A DNA stretch of 38,746 bases from assembly GCA_022769565.1 (NCBI GenBank), contig JALEJQ010000105.1, positions 1 to 38,746 on the forward strand, written 5' to 3'. This DNA is from Oscillospiraceae bacterium (GTDB lineage Bacteria; Bacillota; Clostridia; Oscillospirales; Ruminococcaceae). The notes below the pieces were generated by a model. The model saw only the letters and a list, made by a program, of their open reading frames with translations, was not told the DNA's origin and did not search any database. Below are positions 1 to 14,115 of the stretch, piece by piece; within the stretch, counting starts at the first letter, position 1; the number at the start of each line of letters is the position of its first letter. The translations under genes and the position numbers were made by a program.

Positions 1-139
1 GATAAAATACGGCGGCTATAATACGCCCACTCTGCGTCAAACTCCCTTGACAGGCGGCAGCCTGCCTGCGGTCGTTTTCCTTGATTGGTCGTATTCTATC
101 CACCGTCTTTATCCATAGAACAAATGGTTATTAGTATAA
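1..139 (+). repeat. Terminal-inverted-repeat element, copy 1 (left end cut by window)
   Basis: Nearly identical to the element at 20877-21035, starting here inside its left arm. The right arm ends in GGTTATTAGTA at 136, followed by TAA at 137-139. The interior carries the CAGGC/GCCTG hairpin shared with copies 2 and 3. It lies directly upstream of the TGTAAY repeats and promoter of the lipoprotein operon. The high identity to copies 2 and 3 suggests recent movement or gene conversion (inference). Confidence 0.85.
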
Positions 140-142
140 AAC

Positions 143-197
143 TGTAATAATTTGTAACGTTTGTGTAATTGAAAAAATCCCCCGATTGTCGGATAAT
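143..197 (+). promoter_or_regulatory. Promoter with three phased TGTAAY repeats, lipoprotein operon
   Basis: A -35 TTGAAA (169-174) and -10 GATAAT (192-197) are separated by 17 bp. TGTAAT (143-148), TGTAAC (153-158) and TGTAAT (164-169) lie on one face of the helix at 10-11-bp spacing. A similar block (TGTAAC, TGTAAT, then TTGAAA) precedes the lipoprotein at 16524, so a shared activator or repressor is plausible. The regulator is unknown. Confidence 0.5.
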
Positions 198-228
198 AGA
201 ATCAATATGATTCGGACGATCGGGGGAT
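177..228 (+). promoter_or_regulatory. Palindrome spanning the -10 and ribosome binding site
   Basis: Arms ATCCCCCGATTGTC (177-190) and GACGATCGGGGGAT (215-228) are complementary except for one G.T pair, with an inner GAATC/GATTC stem. The right arm holds the GGGGG that would act as Shine-Dalgarno for the ATG at 233. From the predicted start near 204 only the right half is transcribed, so it could be a DNA operator. In read-through RNA it would be a hairpin masking the ribosome binding site. Confidence 0.5.
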
Positions 229-232
229 ATTT

Positions 233-2923
233 ATGTTCAGACAAATATCAAGGCTGTTTACGGCGTTAATAATTTCGGCAATGCTTTGCTCCTGTGCAAA
301 GAACGGGCAGGGAAATACGAATCTTTCCGAAACAAGTACGGCTGAAATTGCTGTTGCTTACGAAACAACAGCGGAAACAGGCACGGAAACTGAGCAAACA
401 TCGCTGACCGCTCCTGCAACGGGAGAAGTAACGGCGGATATAAGCACCGGAGAAAACTATTTTAAACCGCCGTTCAAATTTCCTGCAGCGGGAAAGGTAA
501 CGGCGGATATAAGCACCCTTAAAGCGGTTTCGGGAGAAAAAACGGGTTCCGTCCTTGAATGTCACATTGTCGAAGATATAATTTTTGAAAATGAAGCTGA
601 TTTCCCCGATAAGGCGCATATTGCTATAGCAAGGGAGCATTGCTTTGCCGACGAAGGGGAAACCATAGAAGATTATAACACAAACGCCGCAGAGTATGAT
701 GATGATTATATCCCCGTAAATTCTGCGGAGGATCTGCCCTTTACAATGGGCGCAAGCTATGATTTTGATATGGACGGGGAGAACGAAAGCGTTATTTTCC
801 TTGACTGCTCTCCTGCGCCAAGCTGGTTTATGGGTGACGGTGCTGTTTATTACGTTGACGGGGAAAATGCGGCATTGCTTGCAGACGGCGGAATACATGC
901 CACGGGAGAGGTATGCGCCCTTGATTTCGGGATAAAACGCTGCCTCAGGCTTGCGGTATATGCAGGTGCGTCAACAATGTGGGATACAATATATTACATT
1001 AATGACGGTATGCCCGAAAGTGCAGTCTCATACAGCGGCAGCGGCTTAATAGATCATATAAACGGCGTTTTCTATTTCGGGGTAAAGTATGAATTTGCCG
1101 CTTATCCCGTGGTTTTCTGCCCCGACGGGGTGTTCAGACAGCTTGCTGTAAAGGAAATAACTGCGGAGGACTTTGCGGCGCACCTTGAAAACGGCGGAGA
1201 GTACCTTGACGCTTTGAAGGAAACTGGAACGGAAATAACAAAAATCTATACCGCAGGCTACTATGCCTACTGGCTTGAAGGGGAAAATTACAGCGATTAC
1301 TTTGCCGTTGACCCCGAAAGCGGAGAAGCGGAAGAATTTGGTTTTAACCCACCCTCAAAGGAGATTTCTCTTACAGCGGAAAAGGACGAATATTACGATA
1401 TTTTTGCCCTTGATACGGCTTTTATCGGTTACGCCGCAGAAATGACCTATCAGGACGGCATTGAACACCACATCAGCGACTATAACAGCCTGCCCAAAAA
1501 GCCGCAAAACCTGAATGCGGCTGAACTTTATATTGATGATTACGTCTGGGCTTCCGAACTTCCCGAGGATATAGAAAAAATCGCAGTTGATCATCTTAAA
1601 AGCACCGACAGCTACCGCAAAACTGCCGAGGCACTGAAAAAGTCGGGGGGAAGATACATTCTTGGGTCAACGCTGCCTTTTGCCGATACTGACGAAAATT
1701 TTGAGCCTGCAATAACGGTTGGAGATACCCTTGCTATGGACTTTGACGGGAACGGGAAAAAGGAATATTTCGTTGTTCTGCGTTATCTTGACCTTGAAAC
1801 GGAATTTATTCCCTATGCAACAAGCTGCTGCGTTTATGTTTCCTCCGAGGGTAAGGCGGAAACAGTCATACCCAAGTCGGTAGGACTTTCCGCAGAGTTT
1901 ATACGGGGTGACGGAGTGTGCCACGCAGCATTTTCCGCAGGCGTGAACAACACGACACGGTTTTTCAGCATTTATTCCGTTAAAAACGGCAGACCCCATT
2001 CGGAGCTTGAAGAATGGATATGCGGCGGCATAAATGATGAGGGCGTGTTGATACTTATAAATCAGCTTGGAAACTACGGCGGAGCATACGACCTTGACAG
2101 CGGAAAATATGTTGTGTTTGCCGATGAAAGTCTGAACCTTGCCAAGGATGAATCCCGTGACGACCTTGAAAAGCTGAAAGAAATGAACGATGATGAAGCG
2201 GCGGCAGCGGAAACACTTTCGGTTTATGCGGACCTGCGTGAGGAAGACCTGTCCGTTCTTTCAAGGGCGGTAAATGCAAAGTCGTTGGAGCTTTTTACGG
2301 GCGAATGGTACACAGGTGACGGAAGCCCTGCCGAAAAGGGCTGTTTTGACTTTTTAAAGGAAATGCCGCAGCTTGAAGAGCTTTCTGTTTGTGTTTCGGG
2401 CGGAGTTCTGGATATGAGCTGCATAACAGGCTGCAAAGGCTTAAAGAGCCTTTATCTCAGCGGCTTTGAGCGTATAGAAAATTTTGAGAAAATATCGGAG
2501 CTTACGGAGCTTGAAGATCTGATTGTTATGTGGTCGGGCATAGGCTCAGGAGAAGGTATAGGAAAACTGAAAAATTTGGAGCAGCTTGGCCTTCATGAGG
2601 TCTGGAAGGACTGCGTGAACGGCGAATATACAGCCCTTGAAAATGTGGATTTTATATGCGGACTTGAAAAACTGAACAGGCTTGAACTTAGCCGTATTAT
2701 CGGCGTAAAAGCGTTACCCGATCTGTCGGGGCTGAGTTCTCTGCGGAGAATTGAGATAAGCGACTGCCGTGATATGTGTGATTTTTCCGCTGCGGAAAAG
2801 CTGTACGGACTTGAACAATTTGTTTTTTACGGTGATGAGGACATATACAAAATCGCAAAGCCGCATTTTGACCTTTTAAAGGCGCATAATCCGGGCTGCT
2901 CGTTTTGTTTTGGCGGAACGTAA
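233..2923 (+). CDS. Surface lipoprotein with leucine-rich repeats
   Basis: This 896-aa protein begins with a type II signal peptide ending in the lipobox LCSC (lipidated Cys21), followed by a Thr/Glu/Ala-rich linker that contains a short internal duplication (TADIST twice, near residues 70 and 92). Two Asp-rich segments, DFDMDGENE near residue 177 and DFDGNGKKE near 503, resemble calcium-binding VCBS/FG-GAP-type loops. Residues from about 660 to the end form degenerate leucine-rich repeats. It is probably anchored to the outer face of the membrane and binds a protein or glycan, but no catalytic motif is visible. The ATG at 233 follows GGGGGAT. It is the first gene of a unit with the next lipoprotein, 12 bp downstream. 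Function is unknown. Confidence 0.8.
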   Translation: MFRQISRLFTALIISAMLCSCAKNGQGNTNLSETSTAEIAVAYETTAETGTETEQTSLTAPATGEVTADISTGENYFKPPFKFPAAGKVTADISTLKAVSGEKTGSVLECHIVEDIIFENEADFPDKAHIAIAREHCFADEGETIEDYNTNAAEYDDDYIPVNSAEDLPFTMGASYDFDMDGENESVIFLDCSPAPSWFMGDGAVYYVDGENAALLADGGIHATGEVCALDFGIKRCLRLAVYAGASTMWDTIYYINDGMPESAVSYSGSGLIDHINGVFYFGVKYEFAAYPVVFCPDGVFRQLAVKEITAEDFAAHLENGGEYLDALKETGTEITKIYTAGYYAYWLEGENYSDYFAVDPESGEAEEFGFNPPSKEISLTAEKDEYYDIFALDTAFIGYAAEMTYQDGIEHHISDYNSLPKKPQNLNAAELYIDDYVWASELPEDIEKIAVDHLKSTDSYRKTAEALKKSGGRYILGSTLPFADTDENFEPAITVGDTLAMDFDGNGKKEYFVVLRYLDLETEFIPYATSCCVYVSSEGKAETVIPKSVGLSAEFIRGDGVCHAAFSAGVNNTTRFFSIYSVKNGRPHSELEEWICGGINDEGVLILINQLGNYGGAYDLDSGKYVVFADESLNLAKDESRDDLEKLKEMNDDEAAAAETLSVYADLREEDLSVLSRAVNAKSLELFTGEWYTGDGSPAEKGCFDFLKEMPQLEELSVCVSGGVLDMSCITGCKGLKSLYLSGFERIENFEKISELTELEDLIVMWSGIGSGEGIGKLKNLEQLGLHEVWKDCVNGEYTALENVDFICGLEKLNRLELSRIIGVKALPDLSGLSSLRRIEISDCRDMCDFSAAEKLYGLEQFVFYGDEDIYKIAKPHFDLLKAHNPGCSFCFGGT

Positions 2924-2935
2924 CGGAGGGGTAAT

Positions 2936-4861
2936 ATGAAATATCGTGTATTTTACATAATCGGGGCGCTGCTCTGCATTTTTGCCCTTTGTTCCTGTAA
3001 GAATAAGAATCGGGAGGAACAGCCTGTTGAAACAACCTCTGCGGAAACAGGCTCGGCAAGCGTAACCGTGACAACGGAACAGGTTACCGAGCCGCAAAAG
3101 ATAACGGCGGAGTACGACCTTACCTACAAAATAACGGACGGGGAAGTAACTATCCTCGGTTACAAGGGTGCCGATGAAAGGGTGGTCATTCCCGATGAAA
3201 TTTTAGGCTTCCCTGTTACGCAAATTCGGGTAAGCGCCTTTGCGGACAGCGATATTACGGAGCTTACTCTGCCCGATACTATGACGGAATTCAAGGGTCT
3301 GAAAAGCCTTGCAAAGCTGAAAACTCTTAACCTGCCAAAGGGGCTGAAAGGCTTCGGCGGAAATCTGTTGGGGCTTGATTCTCTTGAAAATGTAAACATA
3401 ACGGACGGCGAAAATTTCACCTCAAAGGACGGTATTCTTTACAGCAAGGACGGCAAGACCCTTGTTTATTATCCACAGGGCAGAACGGGCGGATTTGCCG
3501 TACCCGAGGGCGTTGAAGCCATTGAGAGCCACGCCTTCCGCTACTCCGCAATAAGGTCAATAACCCTTCCCGAAACCTTGAAGTCCATAGGCAGCGGTGC
3601 TTTTTCCGACAGCGGCATAACGACACTTGACATTCCTGCGGCTGTAACGGAAATAGGCGGACGTATCCTCGGCGGCAACAAGGAGCTGTGCATTTCTGCG
3701 GAGGAAAGCGGCAATAATACCGTTAATCTTGATTATTACAACGTTACCTACCGCAATGACAGCGTTTTAAAACAGGCGTTCAGAGCTGCAAACAAATTTG
3801 ACACGGATAAAATTTTTATTGACCTTAATTTCGATAAATTTCCCGAACTGATATATGAGCTGCCGGGCGAGGGCTGGAATATTCTGACCTACGATACCGA
3901 AGGGGCGGAATGGGAAGAAAACTACTTCCGCTATTTTTGGCAAAGCTGGCTGACGGGAGCAGACCTTGAGCTTTATTACGACAGGGAAAACGATATGTAC
4001 TTTTACACAGGCTGTAATCCGGTTTATGGCTTCGGAAATTATACGGCGTATAAGTATTATGTCTGCAAAAACAGCTTTAGCAGCGTCCGTATCGGTGAGG
4101 AGAGAATGTATTATGGCGATGAGGGCGAGATCTTTTTCGTTGACCACGCAGGCGGTGAGTTTGCCTATGGACAATATAACAGAGATATGCCTGTGGGTGC
4201 AGACAGAATTGACATAGCAGGAAACTTCTTCCTTGAAACTATGGATAGGGCGCTTGAAAAGTATGAGCATATAGGCACGGTTGATATGCACAGCCTTATT
4301 ACCAAAGCATCGGAAAGTGAAAGCGGCGTTGCTTTTTCGGGGAAAGAATTTGCAGATGAGCCTGTACCGAGCGGTCTGCGGAAAAGTGCGCCTGATATTG
4401 CCGCCGATGAATTTTGCAGCTATACCAACGGAGAATTTGCCAATGAAGAAATTTTTGATTATCTGTCGGAAAAGACGGATATGACCTTGTATCACATATA
4501 TGAGAGAGTAAAACCTGCCGATCTGACGGGTATTGAAAAGCTGCAGAGCGTTAAGGAGCTTTTCATTGAGGGAGAAGTGACCGATACAAAGCCTATAACG
4601 GCGCTGCAAAACGTTGAGATACTGCATATATCAAACCAAATTTCCGATTTAAGTTTTATTTCGGAGATGAAGAATCTGAAAGTGCTTGAAATTTACAACT
4701 GCGTTTTTGAGTCGGAGGATTATTTTGCGCCCATATACGGCTGTAAGAATATTGAATATCTGCTTTGTGCGAACAGCAGCGTTAACGAAGGGCAGCTTAA
4801 AGCGGTGAAAGAAAATATGCCGTGGGTAGAGATATTTTTGTATAATTCAAATTCGGGATAA
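2936..4861 (+). CDS. Lipoprotein with BspA-type leucine-rich repeats
   Basis: The protein is 641 aa. The signal peptide ends in LCSC with lipidated Cys21, the same lipobox as the gene upstream, followed by a Thr/Glu-rich linker. Residues roughly 50-235 carry BspA/LRR_5 repeats: IPDEI..PVTQI..SAF, LTLPDTM, then AIESHAF and SITLPETLKSIGSGAF. The middle part is rich in aromatic and acidic residues and unassigned. The C-terminal ~120 residues return to leucine-rich repeats (LKVLEIYNC). BspA repeats are known from surface adhesion proteins; the partner here is unknown. GGAGG precedes the ATG, and the 12-bp gap suggests cotranscription and translation in step with the first lipoprotein. Confidence 0.82.
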   Translation: MKYRVFYIIGALLCIFALCSCKNKNREEQPVETTSAETGSASVTVTTEQVTEPQKITAEYDLTYKITDGEVTILGYKGADERVVIPDEILGFPVTQIRVSAFADSDITELTLPDTMTEFKGLKSLAKLKTLNLPKGLKGFGGNLLGLDSLENVNITDGENFTSKDGILYSKDGKTLVYYPQGRTGGFAVPEGVEAIESHAFRYSAIRSITLPETLKSIGSGAFSDSGITTLDIPAAVTEIGGRILGGNKELCISAEESGNNTVNLDYYNVTYRNDSVLKQAFRAANKFDTDKIFIDLNFDKFPELIYELPGEGWNILTYDTEGAEWEENYFRYFWQSWLTGADLELYYDRENDMYFYTGCNPVYGFGNYTAYKYYVCKNSFSSVRIGEERMYYGDEGEIFFVDHAGGEFAYGQYNRDMPVGADRIDIAGNFFLETMDRALEKYEHIGTVDMHSLITKASESESGVAFSGKEFADEPVPSGLRKSAPDIAADEFCSYTNGEFANEEIFDYLSEKTDMTLYHIYERVKPADLTGIEKLQSVKELFIEGEVTDTKPITALQNVEILHISNQISDLSFISEMKNLKVLEIYNCVFESEDYFAPIYGCKNIEYLLCANSSVNEGQLKAVKENMPWVEIFLYNSNSG

Positions 4862-4941
4862 ATGCCTTGCCGACTGAGAATACTGTTACGGGGAACAACG
4901 CTTTGCGCAAAGCAGCTTCCTCGGAAAGGAGAATCGGAAAA

Positions 4942-5226
4942 ATGGCAAAACAAGGAATGAAACGTCCCGACCTTACTCATACGGGAACGGAAAACCGTGC
5001 TGCCGCCGTTCCCGAAATACAGGGCAAGGCAAAACACGGCAAAGTCCACGCAAATCCCATAATCGCAGGAACGGAAGCGCCTTCGCTCAAGGTCTACCAC
5101 TCCGTACCGCATAAGGCGGAGAGCATTGACAAGCCTATTTCGGATGTTTATTCCGTTATAGATAACGACCTTGCAAGGGATAACCTGGAAAACGACCTGA
5201 CCGCCGCCGACCTGCAGGATCTATAA
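4942..5226 (+). CDS. Conserved-looking 95-aa protein, function unknown
   Basis: An open frame reaches back to a TTG at 4867, but the ATG at 4942 has an AAAGGAG ribosome binding site and gives a clean start, MAKQGMKRPD. The protein is hydrophilic and lacks a signal peptide or membrane segment. It has a basic N-terminal half (KAKHGKVHANP) and an acidic tail (NDLARDNLENDLTAADLQDL). The tail resembles a short amphipathic helix that could contact a partner. It is the last gene before the large palindrome, 80 bp after the second lipoprotein, and is probably in the same transcript. I recognise no domain. Confidence 0.6.
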   Translation: MAKQGMKRPDLTHTGTENRAAAVPEIQGKAKHGKVHANPIIAGTEAPSLKVYHSVPHKAESIDKPISDVYSVIDNDLARDNLENDLTAADLQDL

Positions 5227-5242
5227 AAACGAGCAGCAGCAG

Positions 5243-6019
5243 AAAACCGCGAAGCATCTAAAGTTTACGTCCACGCTTTTCAAAGGGTGGCAGGGGTCAA
5301 GGGGGCAGCGCCCCTTGTCGCTCCCGCAGGAGCGAAATCCCCTAAAGTAAGGCTTAACGCATTGTAATGTTAAACCAAGCAAAATAAAAAATCCAAAGGC
5401 GCAATTCACATCAAAAAGAGGAACCGAGTAAAGTGTTGTATAATACAAAACTCGTGGAACCAATCAATGTGAATTGCGCCTATTTCTATCCCATAAAAAC
5501 AAAGTACCCTCCGCAGAAAAATATATTGAGCGCAGCGAAATGTATTTTTCTGCGACACAGCATCTTTTGCTGGTAGTTTTTTTGCACAAAAACGGTATTT
5601 TTGGCAATCCCTCTGTAGGGGCGCACAGTGTGCGCCCGATTTGCTTACACGGCTTATTAAGGTAAAACGGACATAATTCCGAATTCCGCATTAAATTTGT
5701 CGTGTCGGGTAAAAATACACTTCGCTGCGCTCAGTGTATTTTTACCCGAGGGTACTTTGTTTGTAAGGGATAGAAATAGGCGCAATTCACATTGATTCGG
5801 TTCAACTGCTTACATTGGAAACATAAGCGTTGCTCTTTCCTCTTCTTGATGTGAATTGCGCCTTTGTAATCTTTACTTTGCTGTTTTTAACGCAGCTTTG
5901 CGTTGCACCTTAGTTTAGGGGTGTTTCGCTCTCTGCGGAGAGCGACAAGGGGCGCTGCCCCCTTGACCCCTGCCACCCTTTGAAAAGCGTGGACGTAAAC
6001 TTTAGACGCTTCGCGGTTT

Positions 6020-6020
<1 letters not shown>
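5243..6020. repeat. 778-bp nested palindrome between convergent genes
   Basis: Outer arms are 5243-5340 and about 5925-6020: AAAACCGCGAAGC at 5243-5255 pairs with GCTTCGCGGTTTT at 6008-6020, and near-perfect complementarity continues for over 90 bp. Inside are two hairpins capped by GGCGCAATTCACAT/ATGTGAATTGCGCC (5398-5480 and 5779-5862). Further inside are paired blocks around 5510-5555 and 5698-5755, and a central GGGCGCACAGTGTGCGCCC palindrome (about 5618-5638). The right arm ends at the rpoC stop codon. No gene is visible. It may terminate transcription from both sides. A related copy is at 33467-34213 and a partial one at 36300-36826. Confidence 0.85.
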
Positions 6021-9919
<3,899 letters not shown>

Positions 9920-10010
9920 CAGCTAACACTCCTTTAAACTTTCGGTTTCTAAAGGGTTTAAATGCAGTGCGCAGAGGGTGCGCTTTCTGCTTGCTATAGT
10001 GAAGGTCTCT

Positions 10011-10038
10011 CCGAAAGCCCGTAAGATCAGGCTTTCGG
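10011..10038 (-). other. Stem-loop in the rpoB-rpoC spacer
   Basis: Arms CCGAAAGCC and GGCTTTCGG form a 9-bp perfect stem with a 10-nt loop a few bases after the rpoB stop. No U-tract follows, so it is more likely an mRNA processing or stability element, or a partial attenuator setting the rpoB:rpoC ratio, than a full terminator. The role is inferred. Confidence 0.6.
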
Positions 10039-10046
10039 AATTCCCT

Positions 10047-13000
10047 TTATATCAGATCGGTATCGTCGCCGTCGTCGAAGGTAAGGTCGTCTTCGTTTTC
10101 GTCATAATCGCCGAACTCGTCTTCGCCTTCGTCAAGAGAGAAGCCGTCGTCAAGGTCGTCTTCAACAAAAACATCGTCCATATCGTCGGCGTCTGAAACG
10201 GGAGGCGGAATAATATCGTCGTCATCGTCAAAGGACTGCTTAAGGTCGATCTCTTCGCCGTTGTCGTCAAGCACTCTGACATCGAGGCAGAGGGACTGGA
10301 GTTCCTTGACAAGCACTCTGAATGCTTCGGGAACGCCCGGCTTGGGAACGTTCTGACCCTTTACGATAGCTTCGTAGGTCTTTACACGGCCAACTGTATC
10401 GTCGGACTTGACCGTAAGGATCTCCTGGAGAGTATAAGCTGCGCCGTATGCTTCGAGAGCCCAAACTTCCATTTCTCCGAAACGCTGACCGCCGAACTGG
10501 GCTTTACCGCCGAGAGGCTGCTGCGTAACGAGTGAGTAAGGACCAACGGAACGTGCGTGTATCTTATCGTCAACAAGGTGGTGGAGCTTCAGGTAGTACA
10601 TATAGCCGACAGTAACGGGGTTATCGAACTTTTCGCCCGTACGTCCGTCGTAAACTACAGTCTTACCGTCTTCTCTCATGCCTGCCTGTCTGAACATTTC
10701 TCTGATGTCTTCCTCGTGAGCGCCGTCGAATACAGGGGTCATTACCTTCCAGCCCAGCTTCTTTGCAGCCATGCCAAGGTGAACTTCAAGCACCTGACCG
10801 ATGTTCATACGGGAAGGAACGCCCAGAGGGTTAAGAACGATGTCAAGAGGTGTGCCGTCGGGAAGGAAGGGCATATCCTCCGATTTGAGTATTCTTGAAA
10901 CGACACCCTTGTTACCGTGACGGCCTGCCATTTTATCGCCCACGGAGATCTTACGCTTCTGTGCGATGTAGCAGCGTACCAGCATGCTTACTCCGGGAGC
11001 AAGCTCGTCGCAGTTTTCTCTTGTGAATACCTTAACATCAACGATAATTCCGGCTTCACCGTGAGGAACCTTAAGGGAGTTATCCCTTACTTCTCTTGCC
11101 TTTTCACCGAAGATAGCACGGAGCAGTCTTTCTTCCGCAGTAAGCTCTGTTTCGCCCTTAGGAGTAACCTTTCCGACAAGAATATCACCTGCACGGACTT
11201 CCGCACCTATTCTGATGATACCTCTGTCGTCAAGATCCTTAAGAGCGTCCTCACCAACGTTGGGAATATCTCTTGTTATCTCTTCGGGACCAAGCTTTGT
11301 ATCTCTTGCTTCTATCTCATATTCTTCAATATGGATAGAGGTGTACATATCTTCACGGACAACACGCTCGTTAAGAAGAACGGCGTCCTCGTAGTTGTAG
11401 CCTTCCCATGTCATGAAGCCGATAAGAGCGTTCTTGCCGATAGAAATTTCGCCGTTGCAGGTAGCAGGACCGTCTGCAAGCACCTGACCAACGTGTACTT
11501 CCTCGCCTCTGTCAACGATAGGACGCTGGTTAACGCAGGTACCCTGGTTGGAACGCTTGAACTTGATGAGCTTATACTGGTGAAGTGCGCCTGTGCCGTC
11601 CTTGACAACGACCTCATCTGCGGAAACACGCTCAACAACGCCGTCGTGCTTTGAAACAACGCAAACGCCCGAGTCAACGGCAGCCTTGTACTCCATACCT
11701 GTGCCGACGATAGGAGCCTCTGTCTTAAGAAGAGGAACAGCCTGACGCTGCATGTTTGAACCCATGAGCGCACGGTTTGCGTCGTCGTTTTCAAGGAAAG
11801 GAATGGAAGCTGTAGCGATAGAAACGACCATCTTAGGAGAAACGTCCATGTAGTCGATGCGTTCTCTCTCACATTCAAGTATCTGGTCGCGGTAACGAGC
11901 GTTAACGATAGGTCTTGCAAACTTGTGATCCTCGGTAAGAGGTTCGTTAGCCTGAGCAACGGTGTAATTGTCCTCCATATCGGCAGTCATGTAAACTACC
12001 TCGTCGGTAACAACGCCCGTAGCCTTGTCTACCTTTCTGTAAGGCGCTTCGATAAAGCCGTATTCATTTATTCTTGCGTAAGAAGCAAGATAGGAGATAA
12101 GTCCGATGTTAGGACCTTCAGGAGTTTCGATAGGACACATTCTTCCGTAGTGGGAGTAGTGAACGTCACGAACCTCAAATCCGGCACGGTCACGGGAAAG
12201 ACCGCCGGGACCCAGAGCGGAAAGTCTTCTCTTATGAGTAAGCTCCGCAAGGGGGTTCGTCTGATCCATGAACTGGGAAAGAGGTGAGGAACCGAAGAAT
12301 TCCTTTATTGCGGCAGTGATAGGTCTTATATTTATGAGGGACTGGGGAGTGATGGTCTCCATATCCTGAGCCTGAATGTTCATTCTCTCACGGATAACTC
12401 TTTCCATTCTTGCAAAGCCTATCCTGAACTGGTTCTGGAGCAGCTCTCCGACGGAACGGATACGTCTGTTGCCCAGATGGTCAATGTCGTCAACAAGACC
12501 TACGCCCTCGCAGAGGTTAAGGAAGTAGCTTACGGTAGCGTAAATATCGTCAAGGATGATGTGCTTGGGAACAAGCTCGTCTGCACGGGTCTTTACCATT
12601 TCCGCAAGCTCGTCCTTGTCTGCTGCCGTTTCAAGTATTTCCTTAAGCACCTTGAAGGAAACCTTTTCATTTATGCCGTACTCGGCAGCGTCAAAGTCAA
12701 CGTAGGGAGCAATGTCAACCATACCGTTGCCGATGACCTTAACTTCTCTCTCTTCAACACGGTGAGCGGATTCGCCTGTGGGAGCGGTGTAGAATTCCTT
12801 GTGCTCAACGGTGAGCCAAACCTCGGAAACGCCTGCCTGCTCGATCTCCATAGCCTTATCATAGGTGATAAGGTCGCCCTCGTCAGCCATTATTTCGCCC
12901 GTAAGAGGGTTTGCAACGGGACGGGAGAGGCGGTGACCGGAAATTCTGGAGCCTATGCCCAGCTTCTTGTTGTATTTATAGCGTCCGAAACGGGAAAGGT

Positions 13001-13802
13001 CGTATCTTTTTGCGTCAAAGAACAGCATATTAAGGTGAGCAACTGCGCTTTCCACCGTAGGAGGTTCGCCGGGACGGAGCTTCTTGTAAACTTCAAGGAG
13101 AGCTTCTTCCGTGTTCTTTGTAGGGTCTTTCTGAAGGATAGTCTGATTAAGGCGCTCGTCTGTTCCGAACATTTCTTCAATTTCGGGATCCGTACCGCAG
13201 CCGAGAGCTCTTATAAATGTTGTAAGGGGAATTTTTCTGTTTTTATCGATCCTGACATAAACAACGTCGTTGGAATCCATTTCGTATTCCAGCCATGCGC
13301 CTCTGTTAGGGATAACGGTAGACTTGAAAAGATCCTTGCCTGTCTTATCCTTTTCAACAGCGTAATAAACGCCCGGAGAACGGACAAGCTGAGAAACGAT
13401 AACACGCTCCGCACCGTTGATAACGAACGTGCCGCTTTCGGTCATGAGCGGAAAATCGCCCATAAACACTTCATTTTCCTTAACATCTCCGGTTTCCTTG
13501 TTCCAGAGAGTTGCCTTTACTCTTAAAGGCGCTGCATAGGTCACGTCACGTTCCTTACATTCGGCAACGGTATACTTTGGGTTTTCGTCAATTCTGTAAT
13601 CAACGAAATTGAGAACGAGATTTCCGTTGTAGTCCGTAATAGCGGAAACATCTCGGAACACCTCTTTCAGTCCCTCGTCCAGAAACCATTTGTAGGAATT
13701 TTTCTGCACCTCGATGAGGTTAGGCATAGGCAGAACTTCATCGATCTTACCGAAGCTCATACGGGTCGTTTTACCAAGCTGCACCGGCTTGACATTAACC
13801 AT
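10047..13802 (-). CDS. rpoB: DNA-directed RNA polymerase subunit beta
   Basis: This is the second-largest RNA polymerase subunit, 1251 aa. The rifampicin-binding region is intact: [20 protein letters not shown] followed by SALGPGGL, so the Asp, His and Ser positions usually mutated to resistance are wild type and sensitivity is expected (inference). Other signatures are [31 protein letters not shown] and the C-terminal [21 protein letters not shown]. The final ~60 residues form a very acidic Asp/Glu tail, seen in many Clostridia. The ATG follows AAGGAGGG at good spacing. It heads an rpoB-rpoC transcript with its own consensus promoter. Neither rplJ nor rplL lies upstream; the neighbour is divergent. 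Confidence 0.99.
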   Translation of the reverse strand: MVNVKPVQLGKTTRMSFGKIDEVLPMPNLIEVQKNSYKWFLDEGLKEVFRDVSAITDYNGNLVLNFVDYRIDENPKYTVAECKERDVTYAAPLRVKATLWNKETGDVKENEVFMGDFPLMTESGTFVINGAERVIVSQLVRSPGVYYAVEKDKTGKDLFKSTVIPNRGAWLEYEMDSNDVVYVRIDKNRKIPLTTFIRALGCGTDPEIEEMFGTDERLNQTILQKDPTKNTEEALLEVYKKLRPGEPPTVESAVAHLNMLFFDAKRYDLSRFGRYKYNKKLGIGSRISGHRLSRPVANPLTGEIMADEGDLITYDKAMEIEQAGVSEVWLTVEHKEFYTAPTGESAHRVEEREVKVIGNGMVDIAPYVDFDAAEYGINEKVSFKVLKEILETAADKDELAEMVKTRADELVPKHIILDDIYATVSYFLNLCEGVGLVDDIDHLGNRRIRSVGELLQNQFRIGFARMERVIRERMNIQAQDMETITPQSLINIRPITAAIKEFFGSSPLSQFMDQTNPLAELTHKRRLSALGPGGLSRDRAGFEVRDVHYSHYGRMCPIETPEGPNIGLISYLASYARINEYGFIEAPYRKVDKATGVVTDEVVYMTADMEDNYTVAQANEPLTEDHKFARPIVNARYRDQILECERERIDYMDVSPKMVVSIATASIPFLENDDANRALMGSNMQRQAVPLLKTEAPIVGTGMEYKAAVDSGVCVVSKHDGVVERVSADEVVVKDGTGALHQYKLIKFKRSNQGTCVNQRPIVDRGEEVHVGQVLADGPATCNGEISIGKNALIGFMTWEGYNYEDAVLLNERVVREDMYTSIHIEEYEIEARDTKLGPEEITRDIPNVGEDALKDLDDRGIIRIGAEVRAGDILVGKVTPKGETELTAEERLLRAIFGEKAREVRDNSLKVPHGEAGIIVDVKVFTRENCDELAPGVSMLVRCYIAQKRKISVGDKMAGRHGNKGVVSRILKSEDMPFLPDGTPLDIVLNPLGVPSRMNIGQVLEVHLGMAAKKLGWKVMTPVFDGAHEEDIREMFRQAGMREDGKTVVYDGRTGEKFDNPVTVGYMYYLKLHHLVDDKIHARSVGPYSLVTQQPLGGKAQFGGQRFGEMEVWALEAYGAAYTLQEILTVKSDDTVGRVKTYEAIVKGQNVPKPGVPEAFRVLVKELQSLCLDVRVLDDNGEEIDLKQSFDDDDDIIPPPVSDADDMDDVFVEDDLDDGFSLDEGEDEFGDYDENEDDLTFDDGDDTDLI

Positions 13803-13888
13803 AGGCGGGTCCCTCCTTATTATATTGCGGGAATAGGGTTACTGTTTTCCTGCTCTGAAAAAAACAGTTGCAATTCTGAAAGATATGT

Positions 13889-13916
13889 GTTATACTATAT
13901 AAAAACAGTAAAACAA
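13889..13916 (-). promoter_or_regulatory. rpoB: Possible second rpoB promoter
   Basis: TTGTTT (13911-13916 on the minus strand) and TATAAC (13889-13894) are 16 bp apart. This is weaker than the upstream promoter at 13947-13975 and would shorten the leader by about 60 nt. Confidence 0.35.
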
Positions 13917-13946
13917 GCATAGAATTGCATTATGATACAGTATATT

Positions 13947-13975
13947 ATTATACAATAGCTGTTTTCATTTGTCAA
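13947..13975 (-). promoter_or_regulatory. rpoB: Consensus promoter of rpoBC
   Basis: On the minus strand TTGACA (13970-13975) and TATAAT (13947-13952) match the housekeeping consensus exactly with a 17-bp spacer. Transcription should begin near 13940, giving a leader of about 138 nt. Together with the divergent gene at 14116 this accounts for the 313-bp gap 13803-14115, where no gene is seen. Confidence 0.85.
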
Positions 13976-14055
13976 GGATTTTTTCAGATTTATCAAATAT
14001 TTTAATATTTTGCACTAAATCAGGTCTGCTTTTAAGTGATTTAATGAGTAAAACG

Positions 14056-14084
14056 TTGTTTTTTACGATAAATTTCGCTATACC
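14056..14084 (+). promoter_or_regulatory. Weak candidate promoter for the TM2-domain gene
   Basis: TTGTTT (14056-14061) and TATACC (14079-14084) with a 17-bp spacer lie 32 bp before the start codon. The -10 is only a partial match. Confidence 0.35.
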
Positions 14085-14115
14085 TTTATTATATATTGCA
14101 TGACGGAGAAATGAT

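Noticed and set aside
5398-5862. Repeated GGCGCAATTCACAT motifs as a CRISPR array
   Set aside because: The copies are in opposite orientations as hairpin arms, too few, irregularly spaced and without cas genes.
10917-13526. Other long plus-strand open frames (for example 10917-11654 and 12477-13526)
   Set aside because: They are antisense shadows of rpoB with no promoter, ribosome binding site or recognisable protein family.
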